From positions 744,001-808,000 of the forward strand of contig NZ_CP100000.1 in assembly GCF_024138165.1 (NCBI RefSeq): a stretch of DNA of 64,000 bases, written 5' to 3'. The translations under genes were made by a program, and so were the position numbers. Of this stretch, positions 63,735 through 64,000 are shown one piece after another (the first letter of the stretch is position 1; the number at the start of each line of letters is the position of its first letter). This DNA comes from Halorussus vallis. GTDB lineage: Archaea; Halobacteriota; Halobacteria; Halobacteriales; Haladaptataceae. The notes under the pieces are model-generated. The model saw nothing but the letters and a program-made list of their open reading frames with translations, did not search any database and was not told the origin of the DNA.

Positions 63735-64000
63735 ATGGCACGCGACGAAATGGCACGCGATTCCGACTCCGACAAACTGCTCGACCGACGATCGTACTTG
63801 AAGATGGCCGGCGCGGCCGCCGCCTCGGTCACCGCAGCGGGCGTCACCGCCGACGGCGCGAAGGCGGCGTCCTACGACACCATCAAGGTCCCCGCAGGAA
63901 GCCGCCGCACCATCAAGGTGGGCCCCGGCGAGACGTTCGAGAACAAGCTCATCGACATCACCGCCGACGGCGCGCACGTCAAGCTTCTCACCCAGGGGAG
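63735..64000 (+). CDS. Tat-exported protein (probable beta-helix), 3' truncated by window edge
   Basis: The first 88 residues of a secreted protein. It has a double-Arg motif (DRRSYLKMAGAAAASVTAAGV) near residues 18-38 and a likely cleavage after KAA near 46. The mature part begins SYDTIKVPAGSRRTIKV and GPGETFENKLIDITADG, of the kind that starts haloarchaeal parallel beta-helix proteins; that assignment is tentative because the gene runs off the window. It is divergent from phosphatase copy B. Confidence 0.7.
   Translation, partial: MARDEMARDSDSDKLLDRRSYLKMAGAAAASVTAAGVTADGAKAASYDTIKVPAGSRRTIKVGPGETFENKLIDITADGAHVKLLTQG

Overview
The window is chromosomal DNA from a halophilic archaeon (class Halobacteria). 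The evidence is uniformly high G+C with strong third-position GC bias (hence very long antisense shadow frames), acidic proteins, many twin-arginine signal peptides, a PGF-CTERM surface protein, SdhCDBA gene order, haloarchaeal small domains (XapX, DUF7344-like, DUF7556-like), and TATA boxes 25-30 bases ahead of start codons, as in leaderless transcripts. No rRNA, tRNA, CRISPR array or insertion sequence was recognised.

Bases 1-35400 look like a catabolic island for carboxylic acids. It holds four AMP-forming acyl-CoA ligases, two acyl-CoA dehydrogenases, a 3-hydroxyacyl-CoA dehydrogenase/enoyl-CoA hydratase fusion, another hydratase, a MaoC dehydratase, two hotdog thioesterases, an SDR, two zinc alcohol dehydrogenases and an alpha/beta hydrolase. 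Two complete branched-chain-amino-acid-type (HAAT) ABC importers are also present, each placed next to a CoA ligase. The first importer is split over two divergent transcripts (12303-14813 leftward, 15025-19228 rightward). The second is one leftward operon (36756 down to 28726) that runs from binding protein through permeases and ATPases to ligase, hydratase and thioesterase. The likely logic is import of an organic acid, CoA activation, then beta-oxidation.

The most striking block is at the left edge (1-5787): CoA ligase, HAD phosphatase-like protein, zinc dehydrogenase, an unusual acyl-CoA dehydrogenase with Asp at the usual catalytic Glu position, and an APH-type kinase. These are the parts fused in animal ACAD10/ACAD11 and spread over the bacterial lva (levulinate) operon, where a 4-hydroxyacyl-CoA is phosphorylated and eliminated to an enoyl-CoA. 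I propose an archaeal 4-hydroxy-acid pathway here.

Bases 36757-46374 are mixed: catalase-peroxidase, a FilR1-type regulator divergent from a methyltransferase, a second methyltransferase that appears frameshifted, a possible structured RNA region, a DUF7344-like regulator, an HhH-GPD DNA glycosylase, and a divergent pair of a RimK-type ATP-grasp/retropepsin-like fusion with an aspartoacylase-family amidase. Bases 46613-50110 are the succinate dehydrogenase operon sdhCDBA, followed by an amidohydrolase and a XapX protein. A hairpin-rich noncoding stretch lies at 52420-52612.

Bases 52610-64000 look like a cell-surface locus: a PGF-CTERM PKD protein, a DUF1616 membrane protein, a YdjM-type membrane hydrolase, beta-helix Tat proteins on both sides, and a leftward ALP-FemAB-ALP operon. 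This resembles in content the EPS and sortase loci of bacteria and is otherwise uncharacterised as far as I can tell from sequence.
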